Of a stretch of DNA of 64,000 bases, positions 18,453 through 28,136 are shown piece by piece (the stretch's first letter is position 1; every line of letters begins with the position of its first letter). The DNA is from Lysobacter silvisoli (GTDB lineage: Bacteria; Pseudomonadota; Gammaproteobacteria; Xanthomonadales; Xanthomonadaceae): NCBI RefSeq assembly GCF_003382365.1, contig NZ_QTSU01000001.1:992001-1056000 (forward strand). The letters are read 5' to 3'. Below the pieces are notes generated by a model. That model was not told where the DNA came from. It made no database searches and was given only the letters and a program-made list of their open reading frames with translations. The position numbers were made by a program, and so were the translations under genes.

Positions 18453-19820
18453 CTAAGGGAAGGCGGGGCGGGCGCAGGCGGGGCCGCGCACGCCGGGCGC
18501 GCAGACCTTCAACAAACGGCGGCCGACGATCTGGCCGCTGCCGTCGCGCACTTTCAGGTCGTAGCGGCCGGGGCGCAGGTACAGCGGCAGGCGGCGTTCG
18601 GCAGCGGTCAGCACCACAGTCTGATCGGCGGGCACGGCATCGGCGCGGTCGCCGGCGTAGCGCGCTTCCAGCGCGCAGGGCAGGCGCGCCAGGCAGGCTT
18701 GCAGATAGGCCGACAGGTCCACGGGCACGCGGCGGCCGCCCAGGCGCATCCAGTCCGGGCGCACCACGGCGTCGGGCGTGTCGGCGAAGATCACGGTCGC
18801 GTCGTGGCGGTTCGGCCATAGCGCCCACGGACGCAACGTGCCCCGCGCGAGCAGCACGCTGGGCTGGGTCGGGCGGAACTCCGCGGCCAGGCGGTCGGCG
18901 ACCGAGGCCGGTTCGCCCGGCGGGGCCGGCGACAGGATCGCCTGCTCCACGCTCAAGGGTTCGATGCCGGTCAGACGCTGGAACTCCATCGCCATCGGCC
19001 GGGTGGTCGGGCCGAAGCCGCCCAGGCCCTTGTCGATGTGCGCATAGCCGGCATGCACCAGCAGCTTGGCCTGCGGGTTGGCGCGCAGCACGCGTTCGAC
19101 CAGATGCTCGGCCTGGCGCGTTTCGCGCTGCTGCTGGGTCTGGCCGGGAATGCCGGCGGAGTCGTAGGGCACCAGGGTGTAACCCAGGCGCAGCGCCTCG
19201 CGGATGAGTTCGGCGTAGATCGGATCGCCGCTGTAGTAGCCGCTGCGCGAATACAGCGGATAGCCGCGTTGCGCCAGTTCGGTGTCGGCCGCGTCCAGGG
19301 TTTCCAGCGCCAGATGGGTGTAGCCCAGCGCGCGCAGGCGCGGGAGCAGGGCCAGGGTCAGGCGGCGCGTGGTGTTGCGGTGGTGGGCCTCGTTGATCAT
19401 GACCACCTGGCGGCTGGCGGCGCGCGCGGCGACCCAGTCCAGCGCCGGCAAGGCGACATGATTGCGGCGCGTGGGCAGCGCGTAGGCGTCCGGCAGTTCT
19501 TCCCAGAAAGGCATCTGCCGGTCGGCGTCGTTGGGCCGGCCGTAGAAGCCGTACTCGGTGGCCAGCATCTGGCCCACCTCGTAAGCCAGCGCTTCGTCGC
19601 CGCCGACCGGGTAGCCGTAGGCGAGCAGGAAGCGGCGGTACTCGTCGGGCTGGGCGTTGAACTGGCGGTAGAACTCGTCGATGGGATCGGGCGGCAGGTC
19701 CTGCGCGGGCGCGGTCAGCGCCGCGGCCAGCAGCCAGGGCCCGCACAGCGCGGCCAGGGCGTGGGCGCGGTAGCGCCGGATCGTGGTGCGCATTCCTTGC
19801 AGGGGCGTGGACGAGCTCAT
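18453..19820 (-). CDS. Secreted protein of unknown function with a ChaN/EreA-like core
   Basis: 455 aa. The segment [21 protein letters not shown] (residues ~20-40) reads as a signal peptide. The mature part has a short helical N-terminus, then [28 protein letters not shown] with [11 protein letters not shown], and later [20 protein letters not shown] glutamate-histidine motif after a strand, followed by a second histidine motif, recalls the EreA/ChaN/TIKI group of putative hydrolases; this is a weak structural resemblance, not an identification. ATG 19820 overlaps the aldehyde dehydrogenase stop (ATGA); a second ATG at 19793 would give a tighter signal peptide. It is an unexplained member of the kyn operon. 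Confidence 0.8.
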   Translation of the reverse strand: MSSSTPLQGMRTTIRRYRAHALAALCGPWLLAAALTAPAQDLPPDPIDEFYRQFNAQPDEYRRFLLAYGYPVGGDEALAYEVGQMLATEYGFYGRPNDADRQMPFWEELPDAYALPTRRNHVALPALDWVAARAASRQVVMINEAHHRNTTRRLTLALLPRLRALGYTHLALETLDAADTELAQRGYPLYSRSGYYSGDPIYAELIREALRLGYTLVPYDSAGIPGQTQQQRETRQAEHLVERVLRANPQAKLLVHAGYAHIDKGLGGFGPTTRPMAMEFQRLTGIEPLSVEQAILSPAPPGEPASVADRLAAEFRPTQPSVLLARGTLRPWALWPNRHDATVIFADTPDAVVRPDWMRLGGRRVPVDLSAYLQACLARLPCALEARYAGDRADAVPADQTVVLTAAERRLPLYLRPGRYDLKVRDGSGQIVGRRLLKVCAPGVRGPACARPAFP

Positions 19821-21244
19821 CCCAGGTGCAGTCCGACGTTCTTGGCTTCGGTGAAAAAGCGCATGGCCTCAACGCCGCCCTCGCGGCCCAGGCCGGAAGC
19901 GCCGACGCCGCCGAAAGGCGTGCGCAGGTCGCGCTGCAGCCAGGTGTTGATCCAGACCATGCCCACGCGCAACTGCGCGGCCAGGCGATGGGCGCGGCCC
20001 AGGTCGCGGGTCCAGACCGAAGCCGACAGACCGTAGTCGCCGGCATTGGCCAGGGCCAGGGCGTGGCTGTCGTCGTCGAAGGGCTGCAGGGTCACCACCG
20101 GCCCGAAGATTTCTTCGCGGTTGCTGGCGGTGTCCGGGCCCAGGCCTTCGATCACCGTCGGCGCCACGTACCAGCCGGGGCGATCCAGCGCTGCGCCGCC
20201 GCACAGCACCTGGCCGCCTTCCTCGCGCGCGCGCGCCAGGGCGCGCAGCACCTTGTCGTAATGCGCCTGCGACACCAGCGGGCCCAGGGTGGTGGTTTCC
20301 TCTTCGGGTTCACCGGCGCGCAGCGCCTGCGCACGCTCCACCAGTGCTGCACGCAGCTGCGGATAGATGCTGCGCTCGATCAGCATGCGCGAGCCGCACA
20401 GGCAGATCTGGCCGGAGTTCTGGAACGCCGAGCGCACCAGGGTGTCGAGCTGGTTGCGCCAGTCGCTGTCGGCGAACACCAGGGTCGGGTTCTTGCCGCC
20501 CAGTTCCAGCGAGACCTTCTTCAATTTGGGCGCGGTCAGCGCGGCGATGCGCGTGCCCACCGCGGTGCTGCCGGTGAAGGAGATCGCGCGCACCGCCTCG
20601 TGCAGCACCAGTGCTTCGCCTACGTCCGGGCCCAGGCCATGGACCAGGTTGAGCACGCCGGGCGGGAATCCGATCTCGGCGGCCAACTCGCACAGCAGGG
20701 TCGCGGTGGCGGGCGTGACCTCGGACGGCTTGGCCACCACGGTGTTGCCGGCGGCCAGCGCCGGCGCGATCTTCCAGGTGAACAGGTACAGCGGCAGGTT
20801 CCAGGGCGAGATCGTCGCCACCACGCCCAGCGGCGAGCGCAGGGTGTAGTTCAGGCCGGCCTGGCCGTGATGCGATTCGCTGGCGAACTGGGTGGCGGCG
20901 TGGGCGAAGAAGCGCAGGTTGGACACCGCGCGCGGAATCTCGGCCTCGCGCGCCAGCCGGATCGGCTTGCCGGCGTCGCGCGATTCGGCGCGGGCGAAGT
21001 CCTCCAGGCGCGCTTCCAGGGCGTCGGCCAGTTTTTCCAGCCAGCGCGCGCGTTCGCTGTGGGGCAGGGCGGACCAGGCCGGAAAAGCGCGTTGCGCCGC
21101 GGCGATGGCGGCGTCCACGTCGTCGGCGTTGCCGGCGGCGACCTGGGCATACGCCTGCGCATTGGCGGGATCGTAGACCTCCAGCCAACGGCCGCCGGCC
21201 GGGTCGCGGGACTGTCCGTCGATGCAGTGCCGGTACTGTCGCAT
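19817..21244 (-). CDS. 2-aminomuconate-6-semialdehyde dehydrogenase (aldehyde dehydrogenase family)
   Basis: 475 aa NAD-dependent aldehyde dehydrogenase. Family motifs: [30 protein letters not shown], the glutamate base in [10 protein letters not shown], the catalytic cysteine in [13 protein letters not shown], and [10 protein letters not shown]. Similarity is to the 2-hydroxymuconic / 2-aminomuconic semialdehyde branch. It is the first gene of the leftward kyn operon and oxidises the semialdehyde made by ACMSD to 2-aminomuconate before it cyclises to picolinate. The 240-bp divergent gap to the TldD gene should hold the operon promoter; I see no recognisable regulator site. Confidence 0.92.
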   Translation of the reverse strand: MRQYRHCIDGQSRDPAGGRWLEVYDPANAQAYAQVAAGNADDVDAAIAAAQRAFPAWSALPHSERARWLEKLADALEARLEDFARAESRDAGKPIRLAREAEIPRAVSNLRFFAHAATQFASESHHGQAGLNYTLRSPLGVVATISPWNLPLYLFTWKIAPALAAGNTVVAKPSEVTPATATLLCELAAEIGFPPGVLNLVHGLGPDVGEALVLHEAVRAISFTGSTAVGTRIAALTAPKLKKVSLELGGKNPTLVFADSDWRNQLDTLVRSAFQNSGQICLCGSRMLIERSIYPQLRAALVERAQALRAGEPEEETTTLGPLVSQAHYDKVLRALARAREEGGQVLCGGAALDRPGWYVAPTVIEGLGPDTASNREEIFGPVVTLQPFDDDSHALALANAGDYGLSASVWTRDLGRAHRLAAQLRVGMVWINTWLQRDLRTPFGGVGASGLGREGGVEAMRFFTEAKNVGLHLG

Positions 21245-21484
21245 GGGTCTAGCTTAACGCGCCGGCCGGTCAGCGCCCATGCCGTTGCGCTGCGCCGTGC
21301 GGACCTTGCGGCCAAGGCGTGCAAAGTCGTGGGGCACACAGGTCGCGCTTTCGTTGCGCGCCGACCATGACCTCTGTCTCCCGGCACTTGACGTGCCGTT
21401 ATGGCGCTGCGCACATTCGGACCGATCCATTCCATTCATGTCCCGCGGCGCAACACGCAGCCGCCGCGCGGGCCCTAACGGCGG

Positions 21485-23125
21485 ATGACGAACGTGCACA
21501 GACGCGATTTCCTGACCATGTCCGGCCTGGGTGTGGCCGGGCTGATGATTCCCTACGGCAATCTGATCGCCGCCGAGGCCCTGCTCGATGCGCCCATCGA
21601 CGTGGCCAAGAAGAAAGCCCTGGCCGACGCGGCCCTGGCCGCGGCCACCGGCGCCGGCGCCAGCTATTGCGACGTGCGCATCGGCCGCTACCTGCGCCAG
21701 TTCGTGATCACCCGCGAAGACAAGGTGCAGAACGTGGTCAACACCGAGTCCACCGGCGTGGGCATCCGCGTGCTGGTGGACGGCGCCTGGGGCTTCGCCG
21801 CCAGCAACCGCCTGACCAGCGACGGCGTGGCCCAGGCCGCGCGCCAGGCCGCGGCCATCGCACGTGCCAACGCGAAAGTGCAGACCGACAAGGTGCAACT
21901 GGCCAAGGCGCCCGGCGTGGGCGAGGTCGCCTGGCGCACGCCGATCAAGAAGAACGCGATGGAAGTACCGATCAAGGACAAGGTCGACCTGCTGCTGGGC
22001 GTGAACGCCGCGGCGGTCAAGGCCGGCGCCGACTTCGTCAACTCCATGCTGTTCCTGGTCAACGAGCAGAAGTATTTCGCCTCCACCGACGGCAGCTACA
22101 TCGACCAGGACGTGCACCGGATCTGGGCGCCGATGACGGTGACCGCGATCGACAAGGCCAGCGGCAAGTTCCGCACCCGCGACGGCCTGTCCTCGCCGAT
22201 GGGCATGGGCTTCGAATACCTGGACGGCGCCGCCGCCGGCAAGGTCGTCTCGCCCAACGGCGTGGTCAACTACAGCAGTTCCTACGACATGCTCGAGGAC
22301 GCGGTCGCCTCGGCCAAGCAGGCGCGCGAGAAGCTCACCGCGCCGTCGGTGAAGCCGGGCAAGTACGATCTGGTGCTGGACCCCTCGCACACCTGGCTGA
22401 CCATCCACGAATCGGTCGGCCACCCGCTGGAACTGGACCGCGTGCTCGGCTACGAAGCCAACTACGCCGGCACCAGCTTCGCCACCCTGGACAAGCGCCG
22501 CGACAAGTTCCGCTACGGCAGCGATCAGGTCACCCTGTTCGCCGACAAGACCCAAGTCGGCAGCCTGGGCGCGGTCGGTTACGACGACGAAGGCGTGAAG
22601 ACCAAGCGCTGGAACCTGGTTCAGGACGGCACCCTGGTCGACTACCAGACCATCCGCGATCAGGCCCACATCCTGGGCAAGACCGAATCCGACGGCTGCT
22701 GCTACGCCGATTCCTGGTCCAGCGTGCAGTTCCAGCGCATGGCCAACGTCTCGCTGGCGCCGGGCAAGAACAAGCTCAGCGTGGCCGACCTGGTCAAGGA
22801 CGTGGAGAACGGCATCTACATCATCGGCGACGGTTCGTTCTCGATCGACCAGCAGCGCTACAACGCCCAGTTCGGCGGTCAGCTGTTCTACGAAATCAAG
22901 AACGGCAAGATCACCGGCATGCTGGAAGACGTGGCCTACCAGATCCGCACGCCGGAATTCTGGAATGCCTGCGTGGCCGTCTGCGACGACAGCGATTACC
23001 GCCTGGGCGGTTCGTTCTTCGACGGCAAGGGCCAGCCGGGCCAGGTCTCGGCGGTCTCGCACGGCTCGAGCACGGCGCGCTTCAACGGCGTCAACGTCAT
23101 CAACACCGCCCGCAAGCTCGGCTGA
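21485..23125 (+). CDS. Tat-exported TldD/PmbA-family metalloprotease, TldD type (paralogue 1)
   Basis: 546 aa. The N-terminus carries a twin-arginine signal, HRRDFLTMSGLGVAGLMIP, ending around AAEA at residue ~31. The TldD domains follow; the zinc motif HESVGH (HExxxH) is at residues 308-313, and the region SDGCCYADSWSSVQF should supply further site residues. TldD works with TldE as a heterodimeric protease in E. coli, maturing microcin B17 and degrading CcdA in the cytosol; a Tat signal implies a folded, periplasmic enzyme instead. A TldE partner follows 16 bp later. Confidence 0.92.
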   Translation: MTNVHRRDFLTMSGLGVAGLMIPYGNLIAAEALLDAPIDVAKKKALADAALAAATGAGASYCDVRIGRYLRQFVITREDKVQNVVNTESTGVGIRVLVDGAWGFAASNRLTSDGVAQAARQAAAIARANAKVQTDKVQLAKAPGVGEVAWRTPIKKNAMEVPIKDKVDLLLGVNAAAVKAGADFVNSMLFLVNEQKYFASTDGSYIDQDVHRIWAPMTVTAIDKASGKFRTRDGLSSPMGMGFEYLDGAAAGKVVSPNGVVNYSSSYDMLEDAVASAKQAREKLTAPSVKPGKYDLVLDPSHTWLTIHESVGHPLELDRVLGYEANYAGTSFATLDKRRDKFRYGSDQVTLFADKTQVGSLGAVGYDDEGVKTKRWNLVQDGTLVDYQTIRDQAHILGKTESDGCCYADSWSSVQFQRMANVSLAPGKNKLSVADLVKDVENGIYIIGDGSFSIDQQRYNAQFGGQLFYEIKNGKITGMLEDVAYQIRTPEFWNACVAVCDDSDYRLGGSFFDGKGQPGQVSAVSHGSSTARFNGVNVINTARKLG

Positions 23126-23141
23126 GCGCAGGAGAAACCCA

Positions 23142-24476
23142 ATGACCATGTTCACCGAAGCGCAGGCCCGCGCCATCGTCGAGAAGGCCGTCAAGCTGTC
23201 CAAGGCCGACGAATGCACCGCCACGCTCACCGGCTCCGTGTCCGGCAACATCCGTTTCGCGCTCAACAACGTTTCCACCAGCGGCATCGTCGAAGACGCC
23301 GACCTGGCCGTGCAGGTGGCCTTCGGCAACCGCGTGGGCACCGCCACCATCAACGAGTTCGACGACGCGGCGCTGGAGCGCGTGGTGCGCCGCGCCGAGG
23401 ACCTGGCGCGGCTGGCGCCGGAGAACCCCGAGTTCATGCCGGCGATCGGCAAGCAGGACTACAAGGCCAGCGCCACCTTCAGCGAGTCCACCGCGGCGAT
23501 CACGCCCGAGTACCGGGCCAAGGTCGCGGCCGACTCGATCGCGCCGTGCAAGGCCGACAAGCTCACCGCCGCCGGCTTCCTCGAGGACGGCCAGAGCTTC
23601 GTCTGCTTCGCCAACTCCAAGGGCAACTTCGGCTACCAGCGCGCCACCAACTTCAACTACACCTGCACCGTGCGCACCGACGACGGCCGCGGTTCGGGCT
23701 GGGTCGGGCGCAATCTCAAGGACGCCGACGCGTTCAAGGTCGACAGCGACATCCGCACCGCGATGCGCAAGGCCACCGAGTCGGCCGAGGCCAAGGCGCT
23801 GGAGCCGGGCAAATACACGGTGATCCTGGAACCGGCCGCGGCCGCCGGCCTGATCTCGTTCATGATGAACTTCTTCGACGCGCGCCAGGCCGACGAAGGC
23901 CGCAGCTTCCTGTCCAAGAAGGGCGGCGGCAACAAACTCGGCGAGCAGGTCTACGACCCGCGCGTGATCATCACCTCCGACCCCTGGGACGAGCGCGCGC
24001 CGGTCCTGCCCTGGGACGGCGAGGGCCTGCCGCGCGAGAAGATGGCGATCATCGACAAGGGCAAGGTGTCCACGCTGCGCTACTCGCGCTACTGGGCCAA
24101 GAAGCAGGGCAAGCGCGAGGTCGCCACGCCCGGCAACCTGCTCATGGCCGGCGGCGACAAGTCCACCGCCGAGCTGGTCAAGGGCACGGCCAAGGGCATC
24201 CTGGTCACCCGCACCTGGTACATCCGCCTGGTCGACCCGCAGACCGTGCTGCTGACCGGCCTGACCCGCGACGGCACCTTCTACATCGAGAACGGCGTGA
24301 TCAAGCACCCGGTGAAGAATTTCCGCTTCAACGAGTCGCCGGTGATCATGCTCAACAACATCGAGGAGCTGGGCAAGCCGGTGCGCGTGGCCGGCGACGA
24401 GTCCAGCTTCGTGATGATGACTCCGCCGATGAAGCTGCGCGATTTCACCTTCACTTCGTTGTCGGACGCGGTCTGA
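23142..24476 (+). CDS. TldE/PmbA-type subunit of a TldD/TldE protease
   Basis: 444 aa TldE/PmbA-like protein: ISGNIRFALNN-type N-terminal domain, the central GKYTVILEPAAAAGLISFMMNFFDARQADEG, and a C-terminal VTRTWYIRLVDPQTVLLTGLTRDG. As in other TldE subunits there is no HExxxH zinc motif. Unlike both TldD neighbours it has no signal peptide; it begins MTMFTEAQARAIVEKAVKLS directly. The ATG at 23142 is preceded by AGGAG. If the complex is periplasmic it would need co-export with a Tat-bearing TldD. It is flanked by two TldD paralogues. Confidence 0.92.
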   Translation: MTMFTEAQARAIVEKAVKLSKADECTATLTGSVSGNIRFALNNVSTSGIVEDADLAVQVAFGNRVGTATINEFDDAALERVVRRAEDLARLAPENPEFMPAIGKQDYKASATFSESTAAITPEYRAKVAADSIAPCKADKLTAAGFLEDGQSFVCFANSKGNFGYQRATNFNYTCTVRTDDGRGSGWVGRNLKDADAFKVDSDIRTAMRKATESAEAKALEPGKYTVILEPAAAAGLISFMMNFFDARQADEGRSFLSKKGGGNKLGEQVYDPRVIITSDPWDERAPVLPWDGEGLPREKMAIIDKGKVSTLRYSRYWAKKQGKREVATPGNLLMAGGDKSTAELVKGTAKGILVTRTWYIRLVDPQTVLLTGLTRDGTFYIENGVIKHPVKNFRFNESPVIMLNNIEELGKPVRVAGDESSFVMMTPPMKLRDFTFTSLSDAV

Positions 24477-24546
24477 CCCACCACGGGCGGCGCGGCGTCC
24501 GCGCCCGCCGCCCTTCACGTTTTCCGCCAGCGGGTACGACGGTTCC

Positions 24547-26172
24547 ATGCAACGACGCGAATTTCTCGGTGTCACCGGTCTGGGTCTGGCCGGCCTGATC
24601 CTGCCTTACGGCCGCAGCATCGCCGCCGAGGCGCTGCTGGAGCCGGTGGACACGGCCAAACGCCGGCAACTGGCCGACGTGGCCCTGGCCGCCGCGCGCG
24701 AGGGCGGGGCGGACTATTGCGACGTGCGCATCGGCCGTTATCTCAATCAATCGGTGATCACCCGCGAGGCGCAGGTCCGCAACATCGTCAACACCGAGTC
24801 GGCGGGCGTGGGAATACGCGTGCTGTGCCAGGGCGCCTGGGGCTTCGCCGCCACCGCGCGCCAGAGCAGCGACGCGGTCGCCGCGGCCGCGCGCCAGGCG
24901 CTGGCGATCGCCCGCGCCAACGCGCGCGTGCTCACCCGCAAGGTCGAGCTGGCGCCGGTGCAGGGCGTGGGCGAGGTGCGCTGGGCCACGCCGGTGCGCA
25001 AGAACGCGATGGCGGTGCCGGTCAAGGACAAGGTCGACCTGCTACTGGGCGTGAATGCCGCCGCGATGAAGGCCGGCGCCGACTACGTCAACTCCACCCT
25101 GTTCGCGATCAACGAGCAGAAGTACTTCGCCTCCAGCGACGGCAGCTACATCGACCAGGACGTGCACCGGATCTGGCTGCCGCTGACCGCCACCGCGGTG
25201 GACAAGGCCAGCGGCAAGTTCCGCACCCGCGACGGCCTGTCCGCGCCGATGGGCATGGGCTACGAATACCTGGACGCCGATCCGGCCGGCAAGCACGCGC
25301 TGCCCGGCGGCCTGGTCGGCTACGGCCGCTCCTACGACGTGATGGAGGACGCGGTGGCCGCGGCCCGCCATGCGCGCGCCAAGCTCAAGGCGCCGTCGCT
25401 GAAGCCGGGCAAGTACGACCTGGTGCTGGACCCGTCCAATCTGTTCCTGACCATCCACGAGAACGTCGGCCATCCGCTGGAGCTGGACCGCGTGCTGGGC
25501 TACGAGGCCAATTACGCCGGCACCAGCTTCGCCACCCTGGACAAGCGCGAGCAGGGCTACCGCTACGGCAGCGAGCGGGTCAACTTCGTCGCGGACAAGA
25601 CCCGCGCCGGCAGCCTGGGCGCGGTGGGCTACGACGACGAGGGCGTGAAGACCCGGCAGTGGGACCTGATCAAGGACGGCGTGCTGGTCGACTATCAGGC
25701 CACGCGCGACGAGGCGCATATCCTGGGGCATAAGGCATCGCACGGCTGCAGCTATGCCGATTCCTGGTCCAGCGTGCAGTTCCAGCGCATGGCCAACGTC
25801 TCGCTGATGCCCGGCAAGCAGAAGTTGAGCGTGGCCGAGATGGTCAAGGACGTGGAGCGCGGCCTGTACGTGCACGGCCGCGGTTCCTATTCCATCGACC
25901 AGCAGCGCTACAACGCCCAGTTCGGCGGCCAGCTGTTCTTCGAGATCAAGAACGGGCAGGTGACCGGCCTGGTTGAGGACGCGGCCTACCAGATCCGCAC
26001 GCCGGAGTTCTGGAACGCCTGCAGCGCGATCTGCGACGAGCGCGATTTCCGTCTGGGCGGTTCGTTCTTCGACGGCAAGGGCCAGCCCAGCCAGGTGTCG
26101 GCGGTGTCGCACGGGTCCAGCACGGCGCGCTTCGACGGCATCAACGTGATCAACACCGCGCGGGCGCTGTAG
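24547..26172 (+). CDS. Tat-exported TldD/PmbA-family metalloprotease, TldD type (paralogue 2)
   Basis: 541 aa, a close paralogue of the gene at 21485 with long identical blocks (for example the stretches around KYDLVLDPS and LELDRVLGYEANYAGTSFA). It has its own Tat signal, QRREFLGVTGLGLAGLILP, and the zinc motif HENVGH at residues 304-309. A Ser-to-Asn change in that motif and a different charge pattern in the N-terminal third separate it from paralogue 1. Probably a tandem duplication around the single TldE gene. The two may form alternative heterodimers with it. Confidence 0.92.
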   Translation: MQRREFLGVTGLGLAGLILPYGRSIAAEALLEPVDTAKRRQLADVALAAAREGGADYCDVRIGRYLNQSVITREAQVRNIVNTESAGVGIRVLCQGAWGFAATARQSSDAVAAAARQALAIARANARVLTRKVELAPVQGVGEVRWATPVRKNAMAVPVKDKVDLLLGVNAAAMKAGADYVNSTLFAINEQKYFASSDGSYIDQDVHRIWLPLTATAVDKASGKFRTRDGLSAPMGMGYEYLDADPAGKHALPGGLVGYGRSYDVMEDAVAAARHARAKLKAPSLKPGKYDLVLDPSNLFLTIHENVGHPLELDRVLGYEANYAGTSFATLDKREQGYRYGSERVNFVADKTRAGSLGAVGYDDEGVKTRQWDLIKDGVLVDYQATRDEAHILGHKASHGCSYADSWSSVQFQRMANVSLMPGKQKLSVAEMVKDVERGLYVHGRGSYSIDQQRYNAQFGGQLFFEIKNGQVTGLVEDAAYQIRTPEFWNACSAICDERDFRLGGSFFDGKGQPSQVSAVSHGSSTARFDGINVINTARAL

Positions 26173-26236
26173 GGCGGGCGATGCGCAGGCAGGTTCCGGT
26201 ACGGATCGCAAAGCTGCACGACGCGAGCGCGGGTCG

Positions 26237-26941
26237 GTGAACCGCGCCGCGTTCCTGCGCCTGATGCTGGGCGGCCTGGCCGGCGCCGCGTTGGCGCCCG
26301 CGTGGCGTCCGGCGCGCGCGGCCGCGGACTACGACTTCTGGTTCACCCGGCTCAAGTACGACTCCGGCGACTGGGACGTGGACCAGCGCATGCCGGCCAA
26401 CCTCATCACCTCGCTGATCGATTACACCCACCTGCGCGTGGACCCCAAGGAGCACGTGCTGGCGCTGGCCGACCCGAAGATGCTGACCGCGCCGTTCTGC
26501 TACCTGGCCGGACACAAGCTGGTCGAGTTCAATCCCGACGAGCGCCGCAACTTCGAGCGCTACGTGCGCAACGGCGGTTTCGTGTTCGTCGACGACTGCA
26601 ACCACGACATCGACGGCCTGTTCGCGCGCTCGTTCGAGGCGCAGATGGCCTCGATCTTCGGCCGCAAGGCGCTGAAGAAGCTGGCCAAGAACCATCCGAT
26701 CTACCGCAGCTTCTTCGTCTTCGACGGCCCGCCCGCCACCGGTTTCGAGCTCAACGGCTGGGGCGACGACCTGGTCCACGACTACCTGCAGGGCATCGAC
26801 ATCGACGGCCGCCTGGGCGTGCTCTACAGCAACAAGGACTACGGTTGCGAGTGGGACTACGACTGGCGCAACAAGCGCTTTCTGGCCGATGACAACACCA
26901 AGTTCGGGGTGAACATCGTGATGTACGCCTTGAATTCGTAG
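26237..26941 (+). CDS. DUF4159 family exported protein
   Basis: 234 aa. Start is a GTG at 26237 (VNRAAFLRLMLGGLAGAALAP), a signal peptide with a Tat-like setting but only one of the two arginines. The mature part matches DUF4159: YDFWFTRLKYDSGDWDVDQRMPAN, then NGGFVFVDDCNHDIDGLF, HPIYRSFFVFDGPPA, and the C-terminal GVLYSNKDYGCEWDYDWRNK. DUF4159 adopts a glutamine-amidotransferase-like fold and is often found beside MoxR/DUF58/BatA genes, as here. Its role is not known. It is separated from the moxR gene by a repeat-filled 174-bp gap. Confidence 0.85.
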   Translation: MNRAAFLRLMLGGLAGAALAPAWRPARAAADYDFWFTRLKYDSGDWDVDQRMPANLITSLIDYTHLRVDPKEHVLALADPKMLTAPFCYLAGHKLVEFNPDERRNFERYVRNGGFVFVDDCNHDIDGLFARSFEAQMASIFGRKALKKLAKNHPIYRSFFVFDGPPATGFELNGWGDDLVHDYLQGIDIDGRLGVLYSNKDYGCEWDYDWRNKRFLADDNTKFGVNIVMYALNS

Positions 26942-26947
26942 CGCGCG

Positions 26948-27077
26948 AATTAGCCCCCTTCGACAAGGGGGCGGCGGCCGCGCGGCGGTCGCGGGGGATT
27001 TGCTTTTGCTGTTGCTCTGAAGCCGCCACAGCAAAAGCAAATCCCCCCCTAACTCCCTTTTCAAAAAGGGGAGGGGT
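26948..27077. repeat. AAATCCCC palindromic element, variant copy B
   Basis: Contains GGGGGATTTGCTTTTGCTG and, inverted 35 bp later, CAGCAAAAGCAAATCCCCCC, each outside arm ending in a C/G-rich hairpin (GCCCCCTTCGACAAGGGGGC at the left). The parts are the same as in copies A and C, but the halves are arranged back to back. It occupies most of the gap between the DUF4159 and MoxR genes. Confidence 0.7.
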
Positions 27078-27115
27078 AGGGTGGGGCGGCACGTAGGCAA
27101 AGGTTTGGAGCGGCG

Positions 27116-28126
27116 ATGAGTACCCACCAAGGCAACGGCAACACCGGCGAGGCGCAACTGCAGGAACAACTGGCGCGCCTGGGCCAACTGCGCACCGCGA
27201 TCGCCCAGGCCATCGTCGGCCAGAACGACGTGGTGGAGCAGTTGCTGATCGGCCTGCTCGCCGGCGGCCACTGCCTGCTCGAAGGCGTGCCCGGCCTGGG
27301 CAAGACCCTGCTGGTGCGCACCCTGGGACAGGCGCTGGCGCTGCAGTTCCGGCGCGTGCAGTTCACCCCGGACCTGATGCCCAGCGACATCCTCGGCACC
27401 GAGCTGCTGGAAGAGGACCACGGCACCGGCCACCGCCATTTCCGTTTTCAGCCCGGCCCGATCTTCACCAACCTGCTGCTGGCCGACGAGCTCAACCGCA
27501 CCCCGCCCAAAACCCAGGCCGCGCTGCTGGAAGCGATGCAGGAGCGCACGGTCAGCTACGCCGGCGTGACCCACACCCTGCCGTCGCCGTTCTTCGTGCT
27601 GGCCACGCAAAACCCGCTGGAGCAGGCCGGCACCTATCCCTTGCCCGAGGCGCAGCTGGACCGCTTCCTGCTGCACGTGCGCGTGGACTATCCCAGCGAG
27701 CGCGAGGAGCACGACATCCTGCAGCAGACCACCGGCAGTTCGCAGGAGCAGGTGCCGCAGGTGATGGCCGGCGAGCAGGTGCTGGCCTTGCAGGCGCGCG
27801 TGCGCGAAGTGCATCTGGCCGACGATCTGCTGCTGTGGATCACCCGCCTGGTCCGCGCCAGCCGCCCGCGCGACAGCGCGCTGGCCGAGGTGCAGCAATG
27901 GGTGAAGTGGGGCGCCGGCCCGCGCGCCGGCCAGTCGTTGGTGCTCGCGGCCAAGGCCCGCGCCCTGCTGCACGGGCGCCTGGCGGCCACGCGCGAGGAC
28001 ATCCTGGCGCTGGCCGCGCCGGTCATGCGTCACCGCCTGCTGCTGTCGTTCGCGGCCGAGGCCGAACAGAAGAGCGCCGACGACGTGGTCGCCGCGCTGC
28101 TGCGCGGCGTGCCCTTCGGCGGCTGA
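27116..28126 (+). CDS. MoxR family AAA+ ATPase
   Basis: 336 aa. Walker A GVPGLGKT at residues 57-64, Walker [10 protein letters not shown] (Asp124, Glu125), sensor 1 in LATQNP (Asn166), and the lid domain with the conserved [20 protein letters not shown] near 265. MoxR ATPases act as chaperones that mature or activate protein complexes together with VWA/DUF58 partners. ATG 27116 is preceded by GGAG. It starts a five-gene run with gaps of 10 bp or overlaps of 4 bp, strongly suggesting one translationally coupled unit. Confidence 0.95.
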   Translation: MSTHQGNGNTGEAQLQEQLARLGQLRTAIAQAIVGQNDVVEQLLIGLLAGGHCLLEGVPGLGKTLLVRTLGQALALQFRRVQFTPDLMPSDILGTELLEEDHGTGHRHFRFQPGPIFTNLLLADELNRTPPKTQAALLEAMQERTVSYAGVTHTLPSPFFVLATQNPLEQAGTYPLPEAQLDRFLLHVRVDYPSEREEHDILQQTTGSSQEQVPQVMAGEQVLALQARVREVHLADDLLLWITRLVRASRPRDSALAEVQQWVKWGAGPRAGQSLVLAAKARALLHGRLAATREDILALAAPVMRHRLLLSFAAEAEQKSADDVVAALLRGVPFGG

Positions 28127-28136
28127 CGGGCGCGCA

